From: Winogradskyella sp.
GTDB lineage: Bacteria > Bacteroidota > Bacteroidia > Flavobacteriales > Flavobacteriaceae
Length of the DNA: 7,228 nucleotides
NCBI GenBank assembly: GCA_030149115.1
Contig: JASBSE010000564.1
Location: forward strand, 1-7,228
Direction of reading: 5' to 3'
Each line of letters begins with the position of its first letter. Within the stretch, counting starts at the first letter, position 1. Positions 1 to 6,453 of this stretch are shown here, piece after piece. The position numbers were made by a program, and so were the translations under genes. The notes under the pieces were generated by a model, which had not been told where the DNA came from, did not search any database, and saw only the letters and a list, made by a program, of their open reading frames with translations.

Positions 1-67
1 GTGAACTCCGTTTTCTTTGTGAATAATAATGCATACGAATTATAATTATCATCAATCAAAATACATT

Positions 68-2908
68 ATGAAACCAATTAAATCCTTATTTCTAAGTCTA
101 TTTGTTTTAATAGCTATATCAGCTTGTAAACAAAACGAAACTAAAGAAACCACACCAGAATTTAAAGTTGATTTTGAAAAATTCACTTTAGATAATGGCT
201 TACAAGTTATACTACATGTAGACCGTTCTGACCCTGTTGCAGCAGTAGCATTAACAGCACATGTAGGTTCCGCAAGAGAAAAGGAAGGTCGTACTGGTTT
301 TGCTCACCTTTTTGAACACTTATTATTTTTAGAGTCCGAAAACTTAGGTAAAGGAGGGCTTGACCAAATGAGTGCGCGTATTGGAGGTTCTGGAGCTAAT
401 GGTTCTACAAACAGAGATAGAACTAATTACTTTCAAACCGTACCAAAAGATGCCTTAGAAAAAATGATTTGGGCAGAAGCCGACAAACTCGGTTTCTTTA
501 TCAACACCGTTACTGAACCTGTTTTAGCAAAAGAAAAACAAGTCGTTAAAAACGAAAAACGTCAACGTGCAGACAATCAACCTTACGGTCATAATTTTGC
601 TGTCATCAACAGTAATCTTTATCCTGAAGATCACCCTTATAGTTGGGAAGTTATAGGCTCGCTTGAAGATTTACAAAATGCTACTTTAGAAGACGTTAAA
701 GAGTTCTTTAGACGCTGGTATGTACCAAACAATGTTACATTAACAATTGCTGGAGATATTGATGTAGAACAGACCAAAGCTTGGGTTAAAAAATATTTTG
801 ATGAAATTCCAAGAGGCGAAGCTATTCCTAAACTAGAAAAACAACCTGTAGCTTTAAAGTCTTCAAAGCGTTTATTCTACGAAGACAATTTTGCCAGAGC
901 ACCACGACTCACCATAACTTGGCCAGGTGTACCAGAATACGATAAGGATTCTTACGCATTAAGTGTACTTACAAGCTATTTATCAAGTGGAAAAAAAGCC
1001 CCATTAAACAAAGTTCTCATCGATGATGAAAAGCTTACTGACAATGTATCATTTTATCAATATAACTCAGAATTAGCAGGACAACTAATGCTCTCTGTAA
1101 CAGCATTTGATCAAACCGATTTAAACACCGTTTCATCTGCTATAAAAAACGGATTAAAAGATTTTGAACTAAATGGTATTTCTGAAAAAGATCTGAATCG
1201 AATAAAAGCAGGACAAGAAACAGATTTCTATCAAGGCTTATCTAGTGTTTTAGGAAAAGGGTTTCAATTAGCGCAATACGAGATTTTTGCTGGTGATCCA
1301 GGTTTTATTAATCAGGATGTTAAAAACATACTTGCGGTAACACCAAAAGATGTAATGCGTGTTTATAACAAATACATAAAAGACAAGAATTTTGTAGCAA
1401 CAAGTTTTGTTCCTAAAGGACAAAAGAATTTGGTATTAGACAACTCTCAACTAGCTACCATTAAAGAAGAAAAAATCATTGAAGGAGCTGAGGAAACCTT
1501 TGATGCTAGTATAGCTGCTACTTACGAAAAAACACCAAGCAGCTTCGACAGAACTGTAGAACCGCCTTATGGTCCAAGTCCTGAGTTAAACATTCCAAAA
1601 GTGTGGAAAAAAGAATTGAAATCTGGTATTAAGGCTTATGGTATAGAAAATAATGAAGTGCCTTTAGTACAATTTGAAATACAAATTGCAGGCGGCTTGC
1701 TATTAGAAAATAAAGACATAGTTGGTGTCTCTAATCTTTTGGCAGAATTAATGACAAAAGGCACAAAAAACAAAACAACGGAAGAACTTGAGAATGCTAT
1801 AGAAAGCATCGGAGCAAGCATTTATACTTATGCCACTGAAGAAAATATTACGATTTCGGGCACTACACTTTCAAAGCATTTTGATAAAACCATGGATTTA
1901 GTTGCTGAAATACTATTAGAGCCACGTTGGGATGAAACAGAGTTTGAACTTTTAAAACAAAGCACCATTAGCAGTATTCAACGTAGCAAAGCTAACCCTA
2001 ATAGTATTGCTTCTGATGAATTTTCAAAATTGCTATATGGAAACAATAACATTTTAGCCTTCAATAACAGAGGTACTGAAGCGTCAGTTAAAAGTATTAA
2101 CCTAATTGATTTAAAAGATTATTACAATAAAAACTTATCACCACAACTTACCAATTTTCATGTTGTAGGTGCTATTTCAGAAACTGATGTTATTAAAGCT
2201 TTAAACAAAATAGACGCAACTTGGGAACCAAAGAACGTCGCTATTCCTGAATTAGCAATGCCTTTATACCCTGAAAAGTCAACGGTATACTTTTATGATG
2301 TACCTGGTGCAAAACAATCTGTAATCCGTTTTGGATATCCTGCACTAAAAGCTACACACAAAGATTATTATCCTGCTTCAGTAATGAATTACCGTTTGGG
2401 TGGAGGAAGTTTTGCTTCTCAACTCACACAAGAATTAAGAGAAAGTAAAGGTTACACCTATGGTATTCGCTCGCGTTTTGATGGTACTGCTAACAAAGGA
2501 GAATTTGTAATAAGCAGTGGTGTGCGTAGTAATGTGACTTACGAATCCGCAGCTTTAGTAAAAGAAATTCTAGAGAATTATGGTAAAAACTATAATGATG
2601 AGGACTTAGAAGTTACTAAAGGTTTTACCATAAAAAGTAGTGCCAGAGCTTTTGAAACTTTAGGTGCAAAACTGAATATGCTCACAAATATTAGTAATTA
2701 TGGTTACAATGATAAATACGCTAAGCAGCAAGAAGAATTGGTTAAAGCTATGACCGTAGAAGACATAAAAGCTTTAGTTGAAAAATACATTAAACCTAAC
2801 CAAATGATTTATTTAGTAGTTGGTGATGCTGAAACACAACTAGACAAATTGGAGGCTTTAGGTTTTGGAAAACCTGTGTTATTAAACCCAAATAAAATTT
2901 TAGACTAA
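68..2908 (+). CDS. Two-lobed M16 family zinc metalloprotease, lipoprotein
   Basis: A 946-residue peptidase of the M16 (pitrilysin/insulinase-like) family, expected to degrade peptides in the periplasm or at a membrane surface. The N-terminal lobe carries the inverted zinc motif HLFEH (H80, E83, H84). E163 is the likely third zinc ligand and E156 lies seven residues before it, the same spacing as the paired glutamates of pitrilysin. The second lobe (from about residue 510) lacks the motif: the aligned site has N556, A559 and E560. It keeps the LRESKGYTYG segment (R791, Y798), which is typical of the substrate-contacting C-terminal lobe. The length fits a fused two-lobe enzyme. I chose the ATG at 68 over an in-frame ATG at 29 because it puts a lipoprotein signal at the N-terminus, MKPIKSLFLSLFVLIAISAC, with C20 as the lipidated residue; the earlier start would add 13 polar residues in front. 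It is the first gene of a probable three-gene operon. The substrate is unknown. Confidence 0.93.
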   Translation: MKPIKSLFLSLFVLIAISACKQNETKETTPEFKVDFEKFTLDNGLQVILHVDRSDPVAAVALTAHVGSAREKEGRTGFAHLFEHLLFLESENLGKGGLDQMSARIGGSGANGSTNRDRTNYFQTVPKDALEKMIWAEADKLGFFINTVTEPVLAKEKQVVKNEKRQRADNQPYGHNFAVINSNLYPEDHPYSWEVIGSLEDLQNATLEDVKEFFRRWYVPNNVTLTIAGDIDVEQTKAWVKKYFDEIPRGEAIPKLEKQPVALKSSKRLFYEDNFARAPRLTITWPGVPEYDKDSYALSVLTSYLSSGKKAPLNKVLIDDEKLTDNVSFYQYNSELAGQLMLSVTAFDQTDLNTVSSAIKNGLKDFELNGISEKDLNRIKAGQETDFYQGLSSVLGKGFQLAQYEIFAGDPGFINQDVKNILAVTPKDVMRVYNKYIKDKNFVATSFVPKGQKNLVLDNSQLATIKEEKIIEGAEETFDASIAATYEKTPSSFDRTVEPPYGPSPELNIPKVWKKELKSGIKAYGIENNEVPLVQFEIQIAGGLLLENKDIVGVSNLLAELMTKGTKNKTTEELENAIESIGASIYTYATEENITISGTTLSKHFDKTMDLVAEILLEPRWDETEFELLKQSTISSIQRSKANPNSIASDEFSKLLYGNNNILAFNNRGTEASVKSINLIDLKDYYNKNLSPQLTNFHVVGAISETDVIKALNKIDATWEPKNVAIPELAMPLYPEKSTVYFYDVPGAKQSVIRFGYPALKATHKDYYPASVMNYRLGGGSFASQLTQELRESKGYTYGIRSRFDGTANKGEFVISSGVRSNVTYESAALVKEILENYGKNYNDEDLEVTKGFTIKSSARAFETLGAKLNMLTNISNYGYNDKYAKQQEELVKAMTVEDIKALVEKYIKPNQMIYLVVGDAETQLDKLEALGFGKPVLLNPNKILD

Positions 2909-2921
2909 AAACAAAAGAACT

Positions 2922-3293
2922 ATGAAACTCGGAGCATTTTCAGTTAGCCTAGCCGTAAAAGATATTAAAGCCTCAAAAGCATTTTATGAAACTTTAGGAT
3001 TTAAAGTTTTTGCCGGTGATTTAGAGAGAAACTACCTTATCATGAAAAACGAATCCACTTTAATTGGTTTGTTTCAAGGTATGTTTGAAAACAATATTTT
3101 AACCTTTAATCCTGGATGGGATCAAGATGCCAATACGTTAGAAAATTATGATGATGTTAGAGCAATTCAAAAACATCTAAAATCTAATAATATCACTCTG
3201 ACTTCTGAAGCCGATGAATCCACAAATGGACCATCGAGTTTAGTGGTTTTAGATCCTGATGGTAATGCAATTTTGATAGATCAACACATTTAA
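2922..3293 (+). CDS. VOC family (glyoxalase/bleomycin-resistance fold) protein
   Basis: A 123-residue single-domain protein of the vicinal oxygen chelate superfamily. It starts with the typical first module (SVSLAVKDIKASKAFYETLGF, residues about 8-28) and ends with the typical last strand VLDPDGNAILIDQH. VOC members include glyoxalases, dioxygenases and drug-binding proteins, usually working as dimers or paired modules. The usual metal ligands are not obvious here. The first strand has serine where glyoxalases often have His, and the last strand has Asp-Gln where a Glu is usual. It may therefore bind a ligand without metal catalysis, or use other ligands; no substrate can be assigned. It starts 13 bases after the protease stop and is followed 3 bases later by the next gene, so it is probably cotranscribed with both. 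No Shine-Dalgarno site is visible; the A-rich leader is normal for this phylum. Confidence 0.88.
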   Translation: MKLGAFSVSLAVKDIKASKAFYETLGFKVFAGDLERNYLIMKNESTLIGLFQGMFENNILTFNPGWDQDANTLENYDDVRAIQKHLKSNNITLTSEADESTNGPSSLVVLDPDGNAILIDQHI

Positions 3294-3296
3294 ATT

Positions 3297-3623
3297 ATGA
3301 CTTGGGAAGATGCACTAAAAATTTACGATGATATTGTAGAAGCATGTAGTGGATTTGAACGTAAGGGCAAAAAGATGATATATACCTCATCTAATGGTTA
3401 TATGTTCACGTTACTTAATAAAGCTGGCGAAATTGGTATTCGGCTACCAAAAGAAGAAGCTATTAAGTTTATGGAAAAATATAACACAGGTCATTATTAT
3501 TCTTATGGTGCAAAAATGAAGGATTATGTCTTAGTACCAGAATCTCTTTGGATCGAAAAAGATATAATGGTCAGTTATTTTGAACAAAGCTTTTCTTTTG
3601 TCAACAGCTTACCACCTAAATAA
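3297..3623 (+). CDS. Small TfoX/Sxy N-terminal-like protein, function unknown
   Basis: A 108-residue soluble protein with no signal peptide or membrane segment. From memory of the family, the pattern FERKGKKMIYTSSNGYMF, then GIRLPKEEAIKFMEKY, then a YG..MK.YV.VP core and a C-terminal F...F.FV.SL.PK resembles small standalone bacterial proteins annotated as uncharacterised or TfoX/Sxy-like. In Gammaproteobacteria TfoX/Sxy regulates competence, but these short Bacteroidota relatives have no established role, and a competence function should not be transferred. The ATG follows the VOC stop codon by 3 bases, suggesting translational coupling. It is the last gene of the + strand unit and converges on the hydrolase-acetyltransferase gene with 13 AT-only bases between the stops. 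The coding call is sure; the family label is tentative. Confidence 0.8.
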   Translation: MTWEDALKIYDDIVEACSGFERKGKKMIYTSSNGYMFTLLNKAGEIGIRLPKEEAIKFMEKYNTGHYYSYGAKMKDYVLVPESLWIEKDIMVSYFEQSFSFVNSLPPK

Positions 3624-3636
3624 ATATTATTATAAT

Positions 3637-4863
3637 TTAAAACAGAGCTTTCTCCATACCATAAAACGGATATTCGCGTTCTGGAAAGTAAATCTCACCT
3701 CGGATAAAATAGTCTCTTCTTTTGTAAAACTCTACAACACGTTTATTTTGACTATAAGCATCTAACCTAATAGATGTAAAGTTATTTTGCTTTGCATATT
3801 TTTCCGCGAAATCCATCAAAAGTTTAGCGTAACCTCTTTTTTGACTCTTTGGATGAATAACCAACCTGTGTATTACTAAAACCTTAGTTTCATTAAACTG
3901 CCAATCAACAGCCTTATATTCTGCCTCTTGATCTTCACTAATATTTATAGCTCCAATGATTTCATTGTTGCTTTTCAAGACATATAACACATCGCTTTCA
4001 ATATCATTCCCAATGATTTGGCGTGTCGGATAATTGTCGGTCCATTGATAAATATTATTATCTTCTAAGGCTTCTTTTGCAGCCTTATAGATTTTGAACA
4101 GACTATCTAAATCTGATGCATTTCCTTTTTCAATAGTGAGCTGTTCTTTTTCTGACCACTCTGTTTCAAAATCATAAATAATAATACCTTGATTTGTTGC
4201 ATCTAATTGAGAAACCAATTCACCTTTTGCATTCCAAACGGTACTCTGCCCTGCACTTACAAAATCATCACAAGCTCCAATACAATTAACCATCATAATT
4301 GGCAAACCTTGAGCCTTTGCCATTTTGGAAAAAAATTCACTTGCTTCTTCAATACCTTTTTTTGACTTGGCTACACTAGCTATGTAAATATCTACTCCTT
4401 TCTGGATTGTATTTACAAAATGGTCTTCTTGAAGAGTTTCATAACAAATACCCAAAGCTATTTGGTTTGCTTTTATGGTAAGCATGGTTTGCTTATAACC
4501 TGCTAAAAAATAAGGTTCTTCATCTTGATGAAGTAATTGTTTAGAGTAAACGTCTCTTTCTTTATTAGGCTGAAAAATAAGCAAGCTTATATTAATTCCA
4601 TTTGTTGCATTTGTTGGCATACCTACACATACAACCACTCCATGTTCGCTAGACAACTTCTGAAACGGTTCAAAGATGTTATCATCTACTTTGGTGGCCA
4701 ATGTTTTGGCCAATTTAGGTTCGTAATTAGTAATAGATAACTCAGGAAATATGATAAGGTCTGCTTTGTATACTATCGCTCGCTCAACGAATTTTAAGTG
4801 ATTAGCAATATTATCTTGAATATTACCTGCTTTGGATTGAGTTTGAGCTAAGCAGATTTTCAT
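3637..4863 (-). CDS. Carbon-nitrogen hydrolase fused to GNAT N-acetyltransferase
   Basis: A 408-residue cytoplasmic fusion. Residues about 1-232 form a carbon-nitrogen hydrolase (nitrilase/omega-amidase superfamily) with the full catalytic triad: E41 in FPELS, K108 in YSKQLLH, and nucleophile C140 in GICYE. These enzymes cleave amide or nitrile C-N bonds of small molecules. Residues about 243-408 form a GNAT acetyltransferase, with the acetyl-CoA loop QKRGYA (341-346) after the strand HRLVIHP, and a motif-B region LDAYSQNKRVVEFYKRRDY. There is almost no linker. The known bifunctional GNAT/hydrolase proteins that I recall have the acetyltransferase first; here it is last. Both halves look intact and the frame is open throughout. 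The ATG lies 3 bases after the stop of the upstream lipoprotein, so translation is probably coupled. The acceptor substrate is unknown; one possibility is that an amide is opened by one half and the released amine acetylated by the other. Confidence 0.92.
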   Translation of the reverse strand: MKICLAQTQSKAGNIQDNIANHLKFVERAIVYKADLIIFPELSITNYEPKLAKTLATKVDDNIFEPFQKLSSEHGVVVCVGMPTNATNGINISLLIFQPNKERDVYSKQLLHQDEEPYFLAGYKQTMLTIKANQIALGICYETLQEDHFVNTIQKGVDIYIASVAKSKKGIEEASEFFSKMAKAQGLPIMMVNCIGACDDFVSAGQSTVWNAKGELVSQLDATNQGIIIYDFETEWSEKEQLTIEKGNASDLDSLFKIYKAAKEALEDNNIYQWTDNYPTRQIIGNDIESDVLYVLKSNNEIIGAINISEDQEAEYKAVDWQFNETKVLVIHRLVIHPKSQKRGYAKLLMDFAEKYAKQNNFTSIRLDAYSQNKRVVEFYKRRDYFIRGEIYFPEREYPFYGMEKALF

Positions 4864-4866
4864 AAG

Positions 4867-5622
4867 TTAAATAGCGTCTTTTCCATTAAAAAACTTAAGG
4901 ATCGTATCTTCTTCTAAAATAGATTCTGTATATTCTATAATGGTTTCGGAAGTTAAAACTGGACTTTTAACTTGTAATGATTGAAATGTTTCATCTTTTT
5001 GAGGTGCGATGAGTATAGTTTTTCCAAAATTAAGATTGAATAATCTTGTATTTATAATAGCATAGGATTCACCTTCAGCAGTATCAAAAGCAAAATAATC
5101 TATAGTATTACTTTTCGTCTTAACAAAGCCTTGCCCAACATAATCTGGATGATTTCTGGATATGGCTATACTTTTGTTTAAATTATAATTTTCAGTATCT
5201 AAAGTGTCTGTTAGCACCAAAAGTTGAAAAAACACTTCATTACCTTTATCATCTAATCTTTCTTTGTTTATTTCGTTTTTCGAAACAAAAAAGCTATTCA
5301 TTACAACAGTTTTATTTCCTGCTTTAAAGTCTTCATTTGTATTACCTAAACCTTTAAAACTTCCATCTCCTAAAAGCTCATATTTAGGGACTGGAAAAAC
5401 ACCAAGCTCAAAAGGACCGAGTCCACTAACACCAATTAATAGTTTATCGTTATTAAGCATTTCGTTGTCCCAAGTTGTAGAATCATTTCGATTATTTAGA
5501 TACTGTTCTCTCTTTTGCTGATTCCAACCTGTTTTAACTATATTACTTTCTACATTAGAAGTTTTATCTACATTGCTACAACCAAGTATTATAAGAGATA
5601 GAATTACAACTATATTTTTCAT
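4867..5622 (-). CDS. Uncharacterised lipoprotein, 251 residues
   Basis: I do not recognise this family. The protein starts with a short lipoprotein signal, MKNIVVILSLIILGC, with C15 as the lipid-modified residue. An in-frame ATG eight codons upstream (5646) would only add MILYYIKI, so I prefer the start at 5622, which gives K2-N3 followed directly by the hydrophobic core. The mature part is polar with no further membrane segment. It has a Gly/Pro-rich stretch GVSGLGPFELGVFPVPKYEL (about residues 65-84) and a mainly beta-looking C-terminal half with alternating hydrophobic residues. No catalytic motif is visible. It begins a two-gene unit: the hydrolase-acetyltransferase start codon follows its stop by 3 bases, so the two are likely coexpressed although one is membrane-anchored and the other cytoplasmic. 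The mature part begins C-S-N-V-D, without an evident acidic surface-export signal, so a periplasm-facing position is possible. Confidence 0.8.
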   Translation of the reverse strand: MKNIVVILSLIILGCSNVDKTSNVESNIVKTGWNQQKREQYLNNRNDSTTWDNEMLNNDKLLIGVSGLGPFELGVFPVPKYELLGDGSFKGLGNTNEDFKAGNKTVVMNSFFVSKNEINKERLDDKGNEVFFQLLVLTDTLDTENYNLNKSIAISRNHPDYVGQGFVKTKSNTIDYFAFDTAEGESYAIINTRLFNLNFGKTILIAPQKDETFQSLQVKSPVLTSETIIEYTESILEEDTILKFFNGKDAI

Positions 5623-5710
5623 GATTTTAATATAATACAAAATCATTATTCTTTCAGAAAAAATATTTTCTATATCAGATTGAACATATTACTCTTCCGT
5701 CAATTAATAA

Positions 5711-5773
5711 CAAAAATCAAAAAAGCTAGAATCGAATAAAATACTATTAGAAACAATTCTAGCTTATTTTTTT
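5711..5773 (-). terminator. Hairpin terminator, probably bidirectional
   Basis: A perfect 10-bp inverted repeat: AAGCTAGAAT at 5723-5732 and ATTCTAGCTT at 5756-5765. The 23-base AT-rich loop could hold a further 4-bp AATA/TATT stem (5735-5738 with 5745-5748). On the - strand the stem is followed by a T-run (the complement of 5722-5719 and 5716-5712), right for ending the 215-residue lipoprotein transcript, whose stop codon lies about 30 bases upstream. On the + strand the stem is also followed by seven T at 5767-5773, so it could stop read-through in either direction. Only three of the ten stem pairs are G-C (5725, 5726 and 5729 with 5763, 5762 and 5759), so strength is uncertain. Confidence 0.75.
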
Positions 5774-5794
5774 CCAGAAACTTAATCATTCAAA

Positions 5795-6442
5795 TTATTG
5801 TATCGAATAATTTTCTAACCTCTTTTCTGCAAATGGCGTTTGATCTGACATATAAGACATGGTACTCAAAACCTCCCCTTTTCCATCTTCTCTATAAATA
5901 TGATCTAAAGAGTTTGATACGTTTCCATCTAGATCTTTTAAATAATAATTATTATCATAACAAGTAAAACTCCCTGCATTGGTCACAATATTTTCATCTG
6001 TAGCTGATAATGTAAGGTAGTATGCAAGTCCTATATCTAAAGTGTCTACAAAATATTCTTCATTGTCGCTATTGTTATACTTTATTAGACCGATTTCGTC
6101 TATTAGAAACCCTAATGAATCCCTTAATGTATAGTTTCTTTCTTCATTATTTGGAAGCGAACTATAAATACCGTCATTACCTGTTACTATATGTTTAAAG
6201 TTATAATAGGTTTCATTGTTTACTAGGATAGTTTCTGTAATTTCAACGGTTTCCGTTACTGATGTTGGCAAAAAATTGTTTGTAACATTATCCTTTAGAT
6301 AATATTTATATTCCCAAGAGTTTCCGACCGTTAAGGCATAGAAATTACTTGTCTGTTGATTTGAATCACTTTCTTCAGAGCTACAAGAATAGTTCAAGAT
6401 TAAAACTAATAGGATAATAAAACATTTTTTTGTCTTTTTCAT
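5795..6442 (-). CDS. Putative surface lipoprotein, 215 residues
   Basis: A 215-residue lipoprotein of unknown function. The N-terminus MKKTKKCFIILLVLILNYSC gives a basic region, a hydrophobic core and a lipobox ending in C20. The mature end reads C-SSEESD; serine followed by acidic residues just after the cysteine resembles the lipoprotein export signal described for Bacteroidota such as Flavobacterium and Capnocytophaga, so the protein may be flipped to the cell surface. The mature domain contains YALTVGNSWEYKYYL (about 35-49), an opening that recurs in small secreted Bacteroidota proteins, then beta-rich sequence with many Asn, Asp and Tyr. No catalytic motif is seen. One more cysteine lies in SFTCYDNNYY. 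It starts 11 bases after the stop of the leucine-rich-repeat gene and is probably its operon partner; a hairpin terminator follows it. Confidence 0.83.
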   Translation of the reverse strand: MKKTKKCFIILLVLILNYSCSSEESDSNQQTSNFYALTVGNSWEYKYYLKDNVTNNFLPTSVTETVEITETILVNNETYYNFKHIVTGNDGIYSSLPNNEERNYTLRDSLGFLIDEIGLIKYNNSDNEEYFVDTLDIGLAYYLTLSATDENIVTNAGSFTCYDNNYYLKDLDGNVSNSLDHIYREDGKGEVLSTMSYMSDQTPFAEKRLENYSIQ

Positions 6443-6453
6443 AGCATTTATTT

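Noticed and set aside
16..48. Possible Bacteroidota promoter (TTTG at 16-19, TATAATTA at 41-48) before the protease gene
   Set aside because: The downstream element matches TAnnTTTG poorly and the spacing is at the upper limit, so it is not distinguishable from chance in AT-rich DNA.
29..67. In-frame extension of the protease gene to the ATG at 29
   Set aside because: It would place 13 polar residues (MHTNYNYHQSKYI) before an otherwise perfect lipoprotein signal peptide. The ATG at 68 is the better start.
1636..1821. Open frame on the - strand inside the protease gene
   Set aside because: It is antisense to a well-conserved domain of the protease, is short and shows no recognisable motif.
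3580..3765. 61-residue + strand frame across the convergent junction
   Set aside because: It overlaps the ends of two solid genes in another frame and on the other strand, and has no recognisable features.
4537..5521. Open frames on the + strand at 4537-4740 and 5264-5521
   Set aside because: They lie antisense inside the hydrolase-acetyltransferase and lipoprotein genes, have no protein-like composition, and are shadows of the - strand coding frames.
5638..5645. TGATTTTG on the - strand, a 7-of-8 match to the Bacteroidota -7 element TAnnTTTG, before the 251-residue lipoprotein gene
   Set aside because: No TTTG element is found at the right distance upstream, and the implied leader would be only about 10 bases.
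5656..5671. Small hairpin AGAAAA-AATA-TTTTCT upstream of the 251-residue lipoprotein gene
   Set aside because: It has a single G-C pair in AT-rich DNA, so it is likely chance and there is no sign of an operator or terminator function.
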